NCBI GenBank assembly: GCA_007922195.1
Contig: ML682002.1
Location: 372,001-436,000 of the forward strand
Length of the DNA: 64,000 bases
Origin: Podocnemis expansa
Taxonomy: Eukaryota; Chordata; Testudines; Podocnemididae
Direction: 5' to 3'
The notes under the pieces were generated by a model. The model was not told the origin of the DNA, searched no databases, and was given only the letters and a program-made list of their open reading frames with translations. The translations under genes and the position numbers were made by a program. Below are positions 59,084 to 63,865 of this stretch, in pieces (positions within the stretch are counted from its first letter, which is position 1; every line of letters starts with the position of its first letter).

Positions 59084-59750
59084 CCCAACTATGCTGCTCC
59101 TTCTTTCTGCCATCTCCAACCACAATGCCGTTTCTTCCTGCTGGCTCCCCCAGGCCAACACCCCCCTCCCAGAGCCCCCTCACCTGCCTGCTCCAGTGGC
59201 TAGGCACAGGCTAGGGGTCATTCACCCCCCCCCCACAAGTGTGCTCAGGGCAGGAAATTTACAACTCCTAGGCTGGGGCTGCTTTCCTAAATTGATTTGC
59301 TGACATTCTTCCAGGAGCCACAGTTTTTTTTCATTCAAGAGCTGCATGTCATTCCCAAGCCGCAGGTTGGCCACACCTGTTATATAGTCAGTAGGTTGCT
59401 GGTGTAGTGAACAGAGAATTTGTTATGAGCTCATGGTACTCAGTGTTGCTGAAGAGATGTGCTGCAGTTTTCTGTACCAGTTAATCTTCTAAGCTCTGAC
59501 TGCTTTAAAACCAAGTATTTTGCTTTGCTTGTAGCTCTCACAGCTTGTGCTGAGAGTACAAAGAATAGGACTATGTAGGAGAAATTTTATTTAGTAAAAT
59601 CAGATTTTTTCATTTTTTAGGATCCTCAGTATATTCAGCAAGCCCTGACCAATATCCTCCTGATGGATGCTGTAGTTGGTGCACTACAGTCCTCCAAAAC
59701 CATTTATGCTGCTTCCAAACTATCTTATTTTGACAAGATGAAGAATGAAG
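18797..59750 (+). CDS. DENND3: DENND3 partial gene model (15 exons, WD40 part missing)
   Basis: DENND3 is a cytoplasmic guanine-nucleotide exchange factor; its known substrate is Rab12, in endosomal and autophagic trafficking. Fifteen exons with GT-AG borders splice in frame into 909 codons: 18797-19073, 19788-19903, 20377-20516, 28962-29073, 30969-31088, 33769-33987, 36526-36647, 37727-37882, 41511-41607, 50675-50778, 51015-51196, 52848-53369, 55697-55956, 56609-56779 and 59621-59750. The order is uDENN, cDENN, dDENN, linker, helical segment and PH-like domain, as in DENND3. Human DENND3 is about 1200 residues, so roughly a quarter (WD40 repeats) lies downstream. Exon 1 here opens in phase 0 without a start codon, so at least one coding exon lies upstream and was not found. 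Identity rests on long conserved strings such as [21 protein letters not shown] and SMPNLQDI. Splice phases agree at every junction and no exon is broken, so the gene looks functional. Confidence 0.93.
19074..19787. other. DENND3 intron with L2-like fragment
   Basis: Bases about 19190-19310 (ttattattattatttgtatt, agccctagccgtggagcagc, gggctgtacaagtacacaat) match, on the minus strand, the 3' end of a common reptile L2/L3-type LINE. The rest is unremarkable; a T run at 19498-19514. Confidence 0.55.
19788..19903 (+). CDS. DENND3: DENND3 exon: uDENN
   Basis: Acceptor ttatttgcag, donor gtatgg. It completes the split Gly codon and encodes about residues 93-131, including [20 protein letters not shown], the uDENN beta-strand core and the most recognisable DENND3 string in this exon. 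It ends in phase 0. Confidence 0.95.
19904..20376. other. DENND3 intron
   Basis: 473-bp AT-rich intron with clear donor gtatgg and acceptor ttcttgtag. Nothing else seen. Confidence 0.8.
20377..20516 (+). CDS. DENND3: DENND3 exon: end of uDENN
   Basis: Acceptor ctttcttgtag, donor gtaagt, residues 132-178. The first part ([20 protein letters not shown]) is in the poorly conserved loop of the family; the rest ([20 protein letters not shown], then KDCLSC) is the conserved strand leading into cDENN. It is followed by an 8.4-kb intron rich in transposons. Confidence 0.9.
20517..21114. other. DENND3 intron, first part
   Basis: AT-rich; no repeat or motif recognised before the hAT cluster. Confidence 0.6.
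21123..21497. mobile_element. hAT element with perfect 8-bp duplication
   Basis: Ends cagggataggcaacccc and aaaggttgctgaccccg; identical flanks atttacat at 21115-21122 and 21498-21505. Same terminus type (CAGGGGTCGGCAACC) as the element at 21934-22437. Confidence 0.9.
21605..21925. mobile_element. hAT element, first of a stacked pair
   Basis: TIRs caatgtttctcaacctt and acggttgagaaacactg; flanks ctttagta (21597-21604) and ctttcgtg (21926-21933). The interior shares cctggaagctttgctgcgac and ctgaggcattaa with the element at 32645-32976, so the two are one family. Confidence 0.88.
21934..22437. mobile_element. hAT element, second of a stacked pair
   Basis: TIRs caggggtcggcagcccc and aaaggttgctgacccctg; left copy ctttcgtg (21926-21933), right copy ctttagta (22438-22445). 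GC-rich inside. It appears to have inserted in the target copy of its left neighbour. Confidence 0.9.
22510..22612 (+). mobile_element. L2-like LINE 3' end fragment
   Basis: ggattgtaaattccatgggg, tagctactctgtttcttac and ttcaataataatctaaatg follow the order of L2-type 3' ends (tgtaagctccttggggcagg...). Diverged; family level only. Confidence 0.5.
22613..23408. other. DENND3 intron stretch
   Basis: No exon or repeat terminus identified; a short GATA run at 23125-23137. Confidence 0.5.
23417..23619. mobile_element. hAT MITE with perfect 8-bp duplication
   Basis: TIRs cagtgcttttcaaact and gtttgaaaaccactg; identical flanks gcctaagt at 23409-23416 and 23620-23627. Contains a T run of about 24 (23560-23583). 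Confidence 0.92.
25047..25478. mobile_element. TA-flanked TIR element (Tc1/mariner-like) in CR1
   Basis: Ends ctatatatactcgtatataa and cttatacatgaatatatacag are inverted. Flanked by TA at 25045-25046 and 25479-25480; removing it rejoins the CR1 text ggag-ta-atagaaatagg, which is present uninterrupted as ggagtattaggaaca in the duplicated downstream copy. No transposase; C-rich middle. Confidence 0.82.
26363..26834. mobile_element. hAT element in CR1 3' region
   Basis: TIRs caggggttaaaat and ctttaacccctg; flanks tcactact (26355-26362) and tgaccact (26835-26842), 6 of 8. Preceded by a C run (26345-26354). Internal repeats of the word (c)ctggaac(g/a). No coding capacity. Confidence 0.78.
27216..28961. 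other. DENND3 intron stretch
   Basis: AT-rich sequence up to the acceptor of exon 4; no repeat with readable ends. The open frame near 28184-28393 lacks splice context. Confidence 0.55.
28962..29073 (+). CDS. DENND3: DENND3 exon: uDENN-cDENN junction
   Basis: Acceptor tttaatttcag, donor gtaatt, residues 178-215. It encodes [20 protein letters not shown] followed by [17 protein letters not shown]. The proline run is typical of the hinge before cDENN. It ends in phase 0. Confidence 0.94.
29350..29545 (+). mobile_element. MIR SINE
   Basis: gctctgccacagatgttttg then tgtgagcttgagcaaatcac, ttagcctcttccccatctgc and aaaataagaacagta is the MIR CORE order, followed by gaagattatgaggctctcag. Well preserved for MIR. 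Confidence 0.85.
30025..30233 (+). mobile_element. Fold-back retroposon with 13-bp duplication
   Basis: Starts atttccagaggggtagtcgt, ends gactccttgtctg. Direct flanks tccagctgtagca (30012-30024) and tccagctgtaaca (30234-30246), 12 of 13. The left arm has the minus-strand hammerhead-like segment (30113-30152); the right arm keeps only its last part (cccgtgaaagctcaagc, 30172-30188). Confidence 0.85.
30969..31088 (+). CDS. DENND3: DENND3 exon: cDENN start
   Basis: Exactly 40 codons (residues 216-255), phase 0 at both ends, acceptor tattactacag, donor gtaaaa. It contains [18 protein letters not shown], the hydrophobic cDENN helix-strand motif shared by DENN proteins. Confidence 0.96.
31089..33768. 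other. DENND3 intron with GC-rich island and hAT
   Basis: Bases 31475-32130 are strongly GC-rich against an AT-rich intron (gaccctcggggtggggtgg, ggggctgcagcccctaaagc); no TIR pair or splice sites were found, so it is probably an old transposon body. A hAT lies at 32645-32976. A ggcttggtctacaatgacc fragment near 33288 resembles a MITE end. Confidence 0.5.
32645..32976. mobile_element. hAT element, same family as 21605-21925
   Basis: TIRs cagtgtttctcaaccttt and atggttgagaaacactg. The interior shares tggaagctttgct and ggggcattaa with 21605-21925. The flanks ctatagtg and ttttgatg match poorly, so the duplication has decayed. Confidence 0.85.
33769..33987 (+). CDS. DENND3: DENND3 exon: cDENN core
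   Basis: 73 codons (residues 256-328), phase 0-0, acceptor ccatttccag, donor gtttgt. It carries the strongest DENN signature here: [17 protein letters not shown], then the P-x-QWQH-x-FVPILS element and [16 protein letters not shown]. This part forms the Rab-contacting face in solved DENN folds. In-frame sequence before the acceptor is intron. Confidence 0.97.
33988..36525. other. DENND3 intron
   Basis: AT-rich with an A run (35131-35151) and the palindrome-rich element at 35690-36105. No other repeat with clear borders. Confidence 0.6.
35690..36105. mobile_element. Palindrome-rich MITE with TAGTTCGAACTA words
   Basis: Inverted ends gctatgtctacact (35693-35706) and aggtgtagatacagc (36082-36096). 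The interior is almost wholly built from copies of tagttcgaacta and its variants (tagtttgaact, agttcaaacta) in both orientations, with a T run at 36016-36034. Terminus type GTCTACACT occurs in other reptile MITEs; the target duplication is not clear. Confidence 0.65.
36526..36647 (+). CDS. DENND3: DENND3 exon: end of cDENN
   Basis: Residues 329-369. It begins [18 protein letters not shown] and ends with AETFIK plus a split Arg codon. The acceptor (ttttaaaaag) has a short pyrimidine tract, but the phase matches both neighbours and no other acceptor keeps the frame. Confidence 0.9.
36648..37726. other. DENND3 intron
   Basis: No repeat with borders seen; an A/C run at 37661-37685 precedes the acceptor of the next exon. 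Confidence 0.6.
37727..37882 (+). CDS. DENND3: DENND3 exon: dDENN start
   Basis: Acceptor tcttttctag, donor gttggt, residues 369-421. It encodes [20 protein letters not shown] and [20 protein letters not shown], which look like amphipathic helices of dDENN. It ends after two bases of an Arg codon. Confidence 0.94.
38195..38400 (+). mobile_element. CR1 LINE 3' tail
   Basis: gcgtgggacatgggtcactt, ggattctctgtatcttaaag, gatttgaagactttaataac, attgtgcagaagttcagatg and gatgatcatactggtt match in order the 3' UTR of the CR1 at 26900-27215. No ORF part remains. Confidence 0.85.
38401..40394. other. DENND3 intron stretch
   Basis: AT-rich; A-rich run at 39460-39482. Nothing else supported. Confidence 0.55.
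40395..40560 (+). mobile_element. MIR SINE fragment
   Basis: gtttctgccagtgatttagg then ttgtgacctcaagcaaatca, cttctttcatttgtaaaatg is the MIR CORE block, diverged. Upstream tatagactggggagttcaga fits the tRNA-derived part. Confidence 0.7.
40561..41510. other. DENND3 intron stretch
   Basis: No feature recognised up to the acceptor ttattaacag. Confidence 0.55.
41511..41607 (+). CDS. DENND3: DENND3 exon: dDENN
   Basis: Acceptor ttattaacag, donor gtaaat, residues 421-453. It encodes [20 protein letters not shown] and [12 protein letters not shown]; the FL-K-TRAP motif is common in dDENN domains. The next intron (9.1 kb) carries the full-length DIRS element. Confidence 0.95.
41608..43175. other. 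DENND3 intron stretch before fold-back copy
   Basis: AT-rich; a small open frame at 42735-42923 is not flanked by convincing splice sites and has no family resemblance. Confidence 0.5.
43185..43371 (-). mobile_element. Fold-back retroposon, one arm, 9-bp duplication
   Basis: Flanks acatgtgat (43176-43184) and acatgtaat (43372-43380), 8 of 9. It holds tgcatttattttcttcccc, the plus-strand hammerhead-like segment (43245-43288, with tgaaagctcatgc), ttgttagtctttaagtacca, caggactccttg and agactaacacggctactcct ending tttgga. Read on the minus strand it begins at the family's conserved tccaaagg end. Confidence 0.8.
44078..44252 (+). repeat. DIRS left inverted terminal repeat
   Basis: From catcttcgagggtgtcccta through ctgcagccctcagttccctt. 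Its reverse complement recurs at 49738-49894 (agggctgcagcc, gccgcgcggcacagcattac, gcacccatagggacaccc). Confidence 0.92.
44268..45461 (+). CDS. DIRS gag-like protein, N-terminal part (broken downstream)
   Basis: Open for 397 codons. It carries a zinc-knuckle-like motif [17 protein letters not shown] (C-x2-C-x4-H-x4-C-x2-C, residues about 79-95), typical of the start of DIRS gag proteins, followed by a long Ser/Thr/Gln-rich low-complexity stretch (residues 140-330). The frame is lost near 45460; homologous sequence continues in other frames at 45509-45724 and 45743-46249. The precise start codon is uncertain because upstream codons lie at the terminal repeat. The second DIRS at 60908 has the same knuckle region. 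Confidence 0.78.
   Translation: MDGVALSLLDFFSGTNFFHSLWLSVFFSKSFSFPLPFANGKEEEGNKNPKPYQPCLLPQALNCESFRDSMPTSDRHTVCLKCLGEKHIPEKCSHCRSLSNAARGERELSRKLLLIEQSLKPPPESGQGQSAIHNAKRQLTPSKDMGKKKKSFASTPTVSLTHEAYGSSGTRSHQPNKRPLSATEQRHRSEPKKLAKSTSEPLASSTQAPAHSLSGQVLDSQPPSALGSAPALEQPTISHVVAQQSTVLPHESTNQTAPSTQTQPEHGSTGMVAEHAPVPPQKHSHKTKHLSNKNSAVPSPASFYSDAVRSPSPFIREGSLSPIPFSSDDDINDQAMILSPQSQSTTSRSQDYIIVSLHILIGEAHHIMDPHLTIITTIGTDMNLGLQIHISTTDLRF
45509..46249 (+). pseudogene. DIRS gag, conserved core, frameshifted
   Basis: Two frame pieces. The second (45743-46249) holds the conserved stretch: [40 protein letters not shown] and [20 protein letters not shown]. The same region in the second DIRS gives KKYF-V and KIYS words near 62340-62520. 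Proposed to be the assembly part of gag (inference). A stop at 45722 and frame changes on both sides mark it as dead. Confidence 0.8.
46694..47713 (+). pseudogene. DIRS reverse transcriptase, decayed
   Basis: RT motifs in order: [20 protein letters not shown], a gap, [38 protein letters not shown] (first catalytic Asp), [17 protein letters not shown], then YLDDCLI read one frame over at about 47222 (the D-D pair), and [21 protein letters not shown] deletion of about 11 bases after WRP removes the ILDL-R box and shifts the frame; another shift precedes YLDD. The family relation is to DIRS/gypsy-type RTs. Confidence 0.88.
47714..48065 (+). pseudogene. DIRS RNase H domain, frameshifted
   Basis: Four catalytic-site words are visible across two frames: STDAS (47717) leading to [23 protein letters not shown] with the Glu, [16 protein letters not shown] with the second Asp, and [14 protein letters not shown] with the last Asp. 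One shift lies between STDAS and GWGAHL, another near 47865. Confidence 0.82.
48066..48380 (+). pseudogene. DIRS post-RNase H segment, Dam-methyltransferase-like
   Basis: [38 protein letters not shown] and [13 protein letters not shown], in two frames. In DIRS elements this position holds a domain related to phage N6-adenine methyltransferases; DLFAT and the AFP-F motif (where an NPP-Y/F is expected) fit that, but the motif is changed here. The methyltransferase label is an inference from position and pattern. Confidence 0.55.
48470..49490 (+). pseudogene. DIRS tyrosine recombinase, catalytically damaged
   Basis: N-terminal DNA-binding part [36 protein letters not shown] and [10 protein letters not shown]; catalytic part with HSTR (HxxR, in [14 protein letters not shown]) at about 49360-49375 and HYAVD near 49470 for the tyrosine. 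The first catalytic Arg is expected right after MAITSA at 48950-48968, but the sequence there loses two bases and reads into a stop; VSELGTLMA follows in the shifted frame. Stops also interrupt 48977-49200. Confidence 0.88.
49585..49695 (+). repeat. DIRS internal complementary region
   Basis: gcacccatagggacaccctt-gaagatg is complementary to the left end (44078 onward); aaagttactcacc and agcttgagttcttc are complementary to the right end (49890-49927). The two are fused here, so this site is complementary to the joined termini, the template used to rebuild ends in the DIRS cycle. Confidence 0.92.
49738..49927 (+). repeat. DIRS right inverted terminal repeat with extension
   Basis: Reverse complement of the left repeat up to about 49894, then a right-end-specific extension (gaagaactcaagttactgc, gaggtgagtaaccttcc) that is matched only by the internal complementary region. 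Confidence 0.9.
49931..50674. other. DENND3 intron after DIRS, with 60-bp tandem duplication
   Basis: Bases 50011-50070 and 50071-50130 are a direct duplication with period 60 (shared ttttggcttta, acctgacatttcaaa, cttgtccatt). Otherwise AT-rich intron up to the acceptor gtgttgcag. Confidence 0.85.
50675..50778 (+). CDS. DENND3: DENND3 exon: end of dDENN
   Basis: Acceptor gtgttgcag, donor gtaaaa, residues 454-488. [20 protein letters not shown] is the closing dDENN helix, followed by the acidic TQSEED tail. It lies about 750 bases past the DIRS right end, so the insertion leaves the exon and its splice sites intact. Confidence 0.95.
51015..51196 (+). CDS. DENND3: DENND3 exon: regulatory linker
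   Basis: Acceptor tttcttcag, donor gtaagg, residues 488-548. A polar linker after dDENN. It contains [12 protein letters not shown] and, exactly 18 residues after that serine, a serine in RAASLRK. The serines are encoded at 51115-51117 and 51169-51171. In human DENND3 the autophagy kinase ULK phosphorylates Ser554 and Ser572 (numbers recalled), which have the same 18-residue spacing; phosphorylation promotes 14-3-3 binding and activity toward Rab12. Confidence 0.92.
51197..52847. other. DENND3 intron
   Basis: 1.65-kb intron with no readable repeat. The sequence just before exon 12 (52667-52847) stays open in the exon's frame but ends in a good T-rich tract and tag acceptor, so it is intron. 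Confidence 0.6.
52848..53369 (+). CDS. DENND3: DENND3 exon: long helical linker exon
   Basis: The largest exon here, residues 549-722, acceptor tatttttag, donor gtaagc. It opens [20 protein letters not shown] and contains [20 protein letters not shown], a helix pair resembling a TPR-type unit (inference), then [17 protein letters not shown], well conserved in DENND3. The second half is charged and helical. An open frame continues upstream of the acceptor to 52667 but is intronic. Confidence 0.95.
53370..53960. other. DENND3 intron with unclassified repeat
   Basis: Bases 53640-53800 (gggtgctcactaaattggta, taacactgttactagg, gggggtgttgggaag, tagggaagtccc) match the repeat at 11530-11760. A GTGTG/CACAC stretch lies near 53500-53530. 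Confidence 0.55.
53971..54340 (+). mobile_element. Fold-back retroposon with 10-bp duplication
   Basis: Identical flanks tttagtgcag at 53961-53970 and 54341-54350. Starts gttccaaaggggagccatct, ends gactccttctgttttttag. The left arm carries the minus-strand hammerhead-like segment (54056-54095, with cttcgtcag and ttttcctggg intact on complement); the right arm has a plus-strand copy (54248-54286). Confidence 0.88.
54514..54956. mobile_element. hAT element with perfect 8-bp duplication
   Basis: TIRs cagtggtttccaacctttt and tggttgaaaacaactg; identical flanks gaatatag at 54506-54513 and 54957-54964. Interior words gacacggcacacttcag and cacagcacaccagagtgcca. No transposase. Confidence 0.92.
54965..55696. 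other. DENND3 intron stretch
   Basis: Slightly GC-richer at 55010-55210; nothing identified up to the acceptor cttttaag. Confidence 0.5.
55697..55956 (+). CDS. DENND3: DENND3 exon: PH-like (PHenn) domain, first half
   Basis: Acceptor aaacttttaag, donor gtgagc, residues 723-809. [20 protein letters not shown] then [17 protein letters not shown] reads as the first strands of a PH/GRAM-like fold. This corresponds to the PHenn region of DENND3, reported to bind actin. A second AG eight bases downstream would put the next codons out of frame into a stop, which fixes the acceptor. Confidence 0.93.
55957..56608. other. DENND3 intron with L2-like fragment
   Basis: About 56205-56260 (gggctaggtgctgtacggcc, agagaacaaagagagtcacc) resembles the minus strand of an L2/L3-type LINE end, diverged. 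An A run at 56299-56310. Confidence 0.45.
56609..56779 (+). CDS. DENND3: DENND3 exon: PH-like domain, second half
   Basis: 57 codons, phase 0-0, residues 810-866, acceptor gcattaacag, donor gtatga. [18 protein letters not shown] gives the last strands; [18 protein letters not shown] matches the C-terminal helix typical of PH folds. Confidence 0.93.
56780..58731. other. DENND3 intron stretch
   Basis: AT-rich with no clear repeat ends. Open frames at 57615-57893 and 57923-58138 are isolated and lack splice or family support. Confidence 0.5.
58732..59379. mobile_element. hAT-like element with long T run
   Basis: Ends caggggtggccaaag and gcaggttggccacacctg are inverted. The interior has agccacacaagttgatta near the left end and agagctgcatgtcattccca near the right, as in reptile hAT families. 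A T run of about 32 lies at 59049-59080. The expected 8-bp flanks (gttctgtg, ttatatag) do not match well. Confidence 0.72.
59621..59750 (+). CDS. DENND3: DENND3 exon: post-PHenn helix, last exon in window
   Basis: Acceptor cattttttag, donor gtcagt, residues 867-909. [20 protein letters not shown] then [12 protein letters not shown]. It ends after one base of a codon, so the gene must continue. The second DIRS starts about 800 bases downstream in the following intron; the WD40 exons are outside the window. Confidence 0.92.
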
Positions 59751-60561
59751 GTCAGTTACGTATGCTTCCAGGTGCACTTTTGCTATTGTCGTAATTAGGT
59801 CTCCTTCAACTTTTTCTTTCCAACTGCTGTGTCCAAAGGGCTGTTTCTAACAAGCTGAATTCTGAAATACTATGCAAATCCTTTCATGTCCTCTCTAGAA
59901 CACTTTCTCACAAGGCATTGTTTTAAATTAAATCAAAATTTTAATGCTTTAATCTCATAATCTGAATAAAAGGTGCAGATTTATCCCAAAATTCACTATT
60001 TCTTTGACTGAGGGTCTCTATATGGATTCCAGATGCATGCCTGTGTTGCAGCTAGAATTGTTTCCTATAGTGTCTAGGTACATACATCTGAGGCTTTAAG
60101 AGATTGTGTGGGTTTTTCCCTCTTACTGCCTTATGGTCAGAGTTGGAACACCTGTTCCTGGGTGCTTTGTGCTTGCTGAGAGAGCTCTTTTCTGTTCATG
60201 TTCTTAGTATGTAGCTTTCTAGTTACCCAATTGTACGTTAGGCTTCTGTTTTGACATCTTCCCTCTGTGGGTGGCCCCTACTCTGAGACTAGGCCCCGGC
60301 AAACCAGTTTCAAAGCTGTGCTTAGTGCCTGTGCTGCTTCTCTGCAAGTGATGAGTGAAGGCTGCTTACATTGCCTCAGTGAAGTCTGCGTTATCACCCA
60401 CAGTTCCGTCTGCCACTTGTTCCTGCCTCGTGCTTAGGAAGCCAGAGAACTTTGGCTCAACAGATAGTTGATGGAAGAGGCTATGTGCGTCTCAGTTGGA
60501 CTTGGGGCCAACAGATCCACCAAAGTGGTAACAGTCACCGCCAGTGAGCGTCCTCCCAGTT
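59751..60561. other. DENND3 intron before second DIRS
   Basis: No repeat recognised. GC content rises toward the DIRS border. Confidence 0.5.
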
Positions 60562-60907
60562 CTCCTTCGAGTGGTGCTCATGTCAACTCCATTTAGGTGT
60601 GCGTGTGCATGCGTGCACGGCTGCCGGCAGATTTTTCCCTAGCAACTCCTGTGGCCGGAGGGAGCCTCCTGGAGTTGTGCGATAGTAGCGCTGTATATGT
60701 TCTCCCTCCGACCACTCCCCCTTCAGTTTCTTCTCACCGCCGTGGCAGCTAGTCGGCTTCTAGTGCTCCGTGTGAGACGATCCCTAGCTTGTTTTTCTTC
60801 TCTCTGATTACTGTATATAGTTATTAGTTAGTATTATTCCTAGTTACAGTTAGTTTTTAACAGTTTTAATAGTTAAGGTTGGTCACCCCACCCCCCACCC
60901 CCCTGTT

Positions 60908-61279
60908 ATGGGACTGCTGTCCATGGCTCAGGTTCCCTGCAGGAGAATGCCGGGTTTCCCCGGCTTTAAGGCATGTGACACTTGCAGAAAATCCATGCCA
61001 AAAAGTGATCCCCACTCCACCTGTTTAAAGTGTCTGGGGGAGGCACATCTGCAAGTTAAGCACTGGTTCTGCAAAGATTTTAAGGCCAGGACTCTAAAAG
61101 AGAGGTCTCAAAGACTAAAAATCTACCTCATGGAGGAGGCTCTTAAACTGGCGTTGTCAGCGTCTGAACCATCGATCGGCATGGTTTCAACACAAAGCAC
61201 CCTGACCGCCATGATGCACTTGGCACCATTGACACCCCGGCACCGTGTTGCTTCTTCCCATCCACCGTCCCAGGACTGA
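60908..61279 (+). pseudogene. Second DIRS gag, N-terminal fragment
   Basis: GFKACDTCRKSMPKSDPHST then CLKCLGEAHLQVKHWFC; the knuckle keeps C-x2-C-x4-H but has His where the first DIRS has Cys. It ends at a stop; proline- and serine-rich gag text continues in other frames to about 61990 and the conserved core (EKKYF, KIYS) in broken form at 62310-62530. Confidence 0.75.
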
Positions 61280-63230
61280 CCACAATCCCTGGTGCCAAAG
61301 AAAAAAAATCTAAGACTGCCACGGGTCGCTCCCCCCATAAGGCAGAACCAACTGACTCTGGGGTGGTAAGACCCACGTTAGGCCACCTTACGCAACCCCC
61401 GGCACTGAAGCAAGACCCATGGGTTGGGGATCTCGTGCCAAATGGGTCACTGGTGCCTCCCTCGGAGGTGGAGACCGAGGATGAGGTGAAGATGGTCAGG
61501 TCTCCATCGACACTGGAGACTTTTGACGCTGCAAGGGACCTCATTGAGAGCACTATTCGGGGCATTGAGGCTCCGGCACCGGCCCCAGATCTCTCAAGGG
61601 GGAAGCCCACCCCGCTACCACGGCCACTGCAGCAACCCTCTCTGGCACTGAGATAGCTGGCACCAGTGTGGTCACCGAGACCCCTGTCTCCCTCGCAATC
61701 AGAGGAGGGCTCAGAAATCTCATCACAGAGCCGCTCCAGATCCACCTCCCGTTTCACCGGCTCACAGGCTCCACCCCTGTTCCCGGTGCTGTGGGGACCG
61801 CAATGGCAGAACTCGGGGCCATGACCCTTTTGGACACCCTGGGCCTTTCACCAAGGGCAGGGCCAACATTACTTGAGGTCCCTCTCAAGCAGGAGATCCC
61901 TGTCAAAATTGGAAATGATCTCCCAACCGCCCACAACTGCAGAATCCCATCATGCTGCAGCTCATACACCGGCACTGTCAGTGGCGATTGATATCACTGG
62001 TGCCACAGCGACACCTCCAATTAATCAAGTAGAGGGAATAGAGTCCGCCGTTTATCAGGGGTTCGTCATCGTCATCCTCCCCTGGAGGAGATCTGGCTGG
62101 TACTGCGTTAGAGCCTACTGTCCTCCAAGGAGGGGGCTATCAGGACCTACTGAGCAGGGTGGCCTCCAACATGGACATTCAGGCACAGGAGATATCTGAG
62201 GACATTTCTGACCCCATGACAGACATCCTATGACCCCCGGGCCCCTTGAAGGTGGCTCTTCCCATCATAAAGACTATCGAAAAGAATATGAAGCAGATTT
62301 GGCAAACCCTGTCTTCCACTCTGCCTACAGCAAAGAGAGTGGAAAAGAAATATTTTGTACATCTAAGGACTATGCATTCTTGTACACCTACCCAGCGGCG
62401 GGCTCACTGGTTGTGATAGCTGCCCTTGGAAAAAGAGAGACAAGGTGCCCCGGCTCCCACCCCAAAATTGAAGGACGCCAAAAAGTTAGAACTCTTCGGC
62501 TGCAAGATCTATTCGACAGGGGGCTTACAACTCTAGTTAGCAAACCAGCAAGCTATACTGAGCCGCTGTACACATAAGACATAGTCGTCCGTGGAGAGGT
62601 TTGCTGTTGATCTCCCACCGGATTCTACGAAAGACTTTGATGCCCTAGTGGAGGAAGGGAAGGCAGTGGCTAAGGCCTCCCTTCAAGGGGCCCTGGATGC
62701 TGCAGATGCGGCAGCACGGTCATGGCATTGAGTATCTCAATGCGCCACTGCTCTTGGCTACAAGTCTCGGGCCTACCCCCAGAAGTCCAACAAACAGTCC
62801 AAGACTTGCCTTTTGAAGGACAATCTTTATTCTCGTCCCAAATGGACTCAAAACTACATAGACTAAAAGACTCTAAAGCCACTCTGAAATCCCTGGAGAT
62901 GCACACCCCGGTGTCCCAGTGCAGGCACTTTAAACCACAGGCCTTTGCTCAGGCTGCGAACCAATATCAGAGGCAGGACTAATCGCAGACAGAGCAGGTC
63001 CAGTGGCAGTCAGAACCACAGTAGGTGCGGGCAATTCTCATCAAGCTCCAAGCACAGTGTCCCAAAACAGCCTCAGGGCTCTAAACAGAACATTTGACTC
63101 TTCGATTGAGGACAGTGCACCAACCCCATGCTTCTTCCGCAACCATTTAGCCCACTTCCTCCCTGCGTGGTGCCAGATTACATCGGACAAATGGGTCCTA
63201 TGCATGGTGGAACTGGGCTATTCTATCCAA
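61280..63230 (+). pseudogene. Second DIRS gag remainder and gag-RT spacer
   Basis: Broken frames. Around 62330-62400 the text reads as KKYF-V then a Y-Y-AAGSLVV word, corresponding to YFTSP and PPPNSLVV in the first element; 62490-62530 gives LFG-KIYS-like words. The 62880-63230 part is a gag-RT spacer. Many frame changes; no intact protein. Confidence 0.65.
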
Positions 63231-63238
63231 TTCTATAC

Positions 63239-63730
63239 CAGTGTTCCCTGTAAACTGCGCTGGTGCGCTGCAGCGCAGCCTGCCACAGCCACCAGCGCAG
63301 AGAAGGCTGCCAGCAGCGCACGGCCGGCAGCCAGAGTCCCTCCATAGAGCTCCTCTGCGGCTGGGAGTTTTCAAAACTCCCGCCCAGAGAAGCTCTAACG
63401 TACTATGCCCAGAAAACCTGAGCATGCTCCGTAGTGCTTCTCTGGCACAGGAGTTATGGCTGGGCCGTCTGGCTCCAGTCCAGCCCCAAGGTAAGTTTGT
63501 GGGGGCTGGGGGAGGGCTGCCGGGAATGGAGGGGCACGAGTGGGAGCGCGGGGGGGCGTGCTGCCAGGAGCAGGGGGGGGTGATGCCAGGAGCAGGGGGG
63601 TGAGTGGGAGTGTGGGGGGTGATGCCGGGGGCGGGGGGGGTTGATGCTGGGAGTGGGGGGGTGAGTAGGGGGGGAGCTGCGCGAGCAACAGGAGTTGCTC
63701 TGCTGCCCTCTCCCCTTAGAGGGAACATTG
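63239..63730. mobile_element. hAT element inserted in second DIRS, with GC minisatellite
   Basis: TIRs cagtgttccctgtaa and ttagagggaacattg; flanks ttctatac (63231-63238) and ttccatac (63731-63738), 7 of 8. Removing the element and one flank rejoins the DIRS text before ccatcctgttttcatgccct. Bases 63500-63675 are G-rich imperfect repeats of a gggggtgatgccaggagca unit. Same family as 184-369. Confidence 0.92.
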
Positions 63731-63865
63731 TTCCATACCATCCTGTTTTCATGCCCTCCCCATTCCCCATCCCTTTTCAGGGACCCCTCTCACGAACAAA
63801 CCCTTTCGGCAGAGGTCCTGCAGCTAACTGAAATAGGAGCTGTAGAAGAGGTCCCCCCCGGTTGC

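Noticed and set aside
59000..59303. Phenylalanine-run open frames
   Set aside because: Translation of a T run of about 32 inside a hAT-like element.
63198..63770. 190-codon minus-strand open frame, proline-rich
   Set aside because: Complement of a G-rich minisatellite inside a hAT element.
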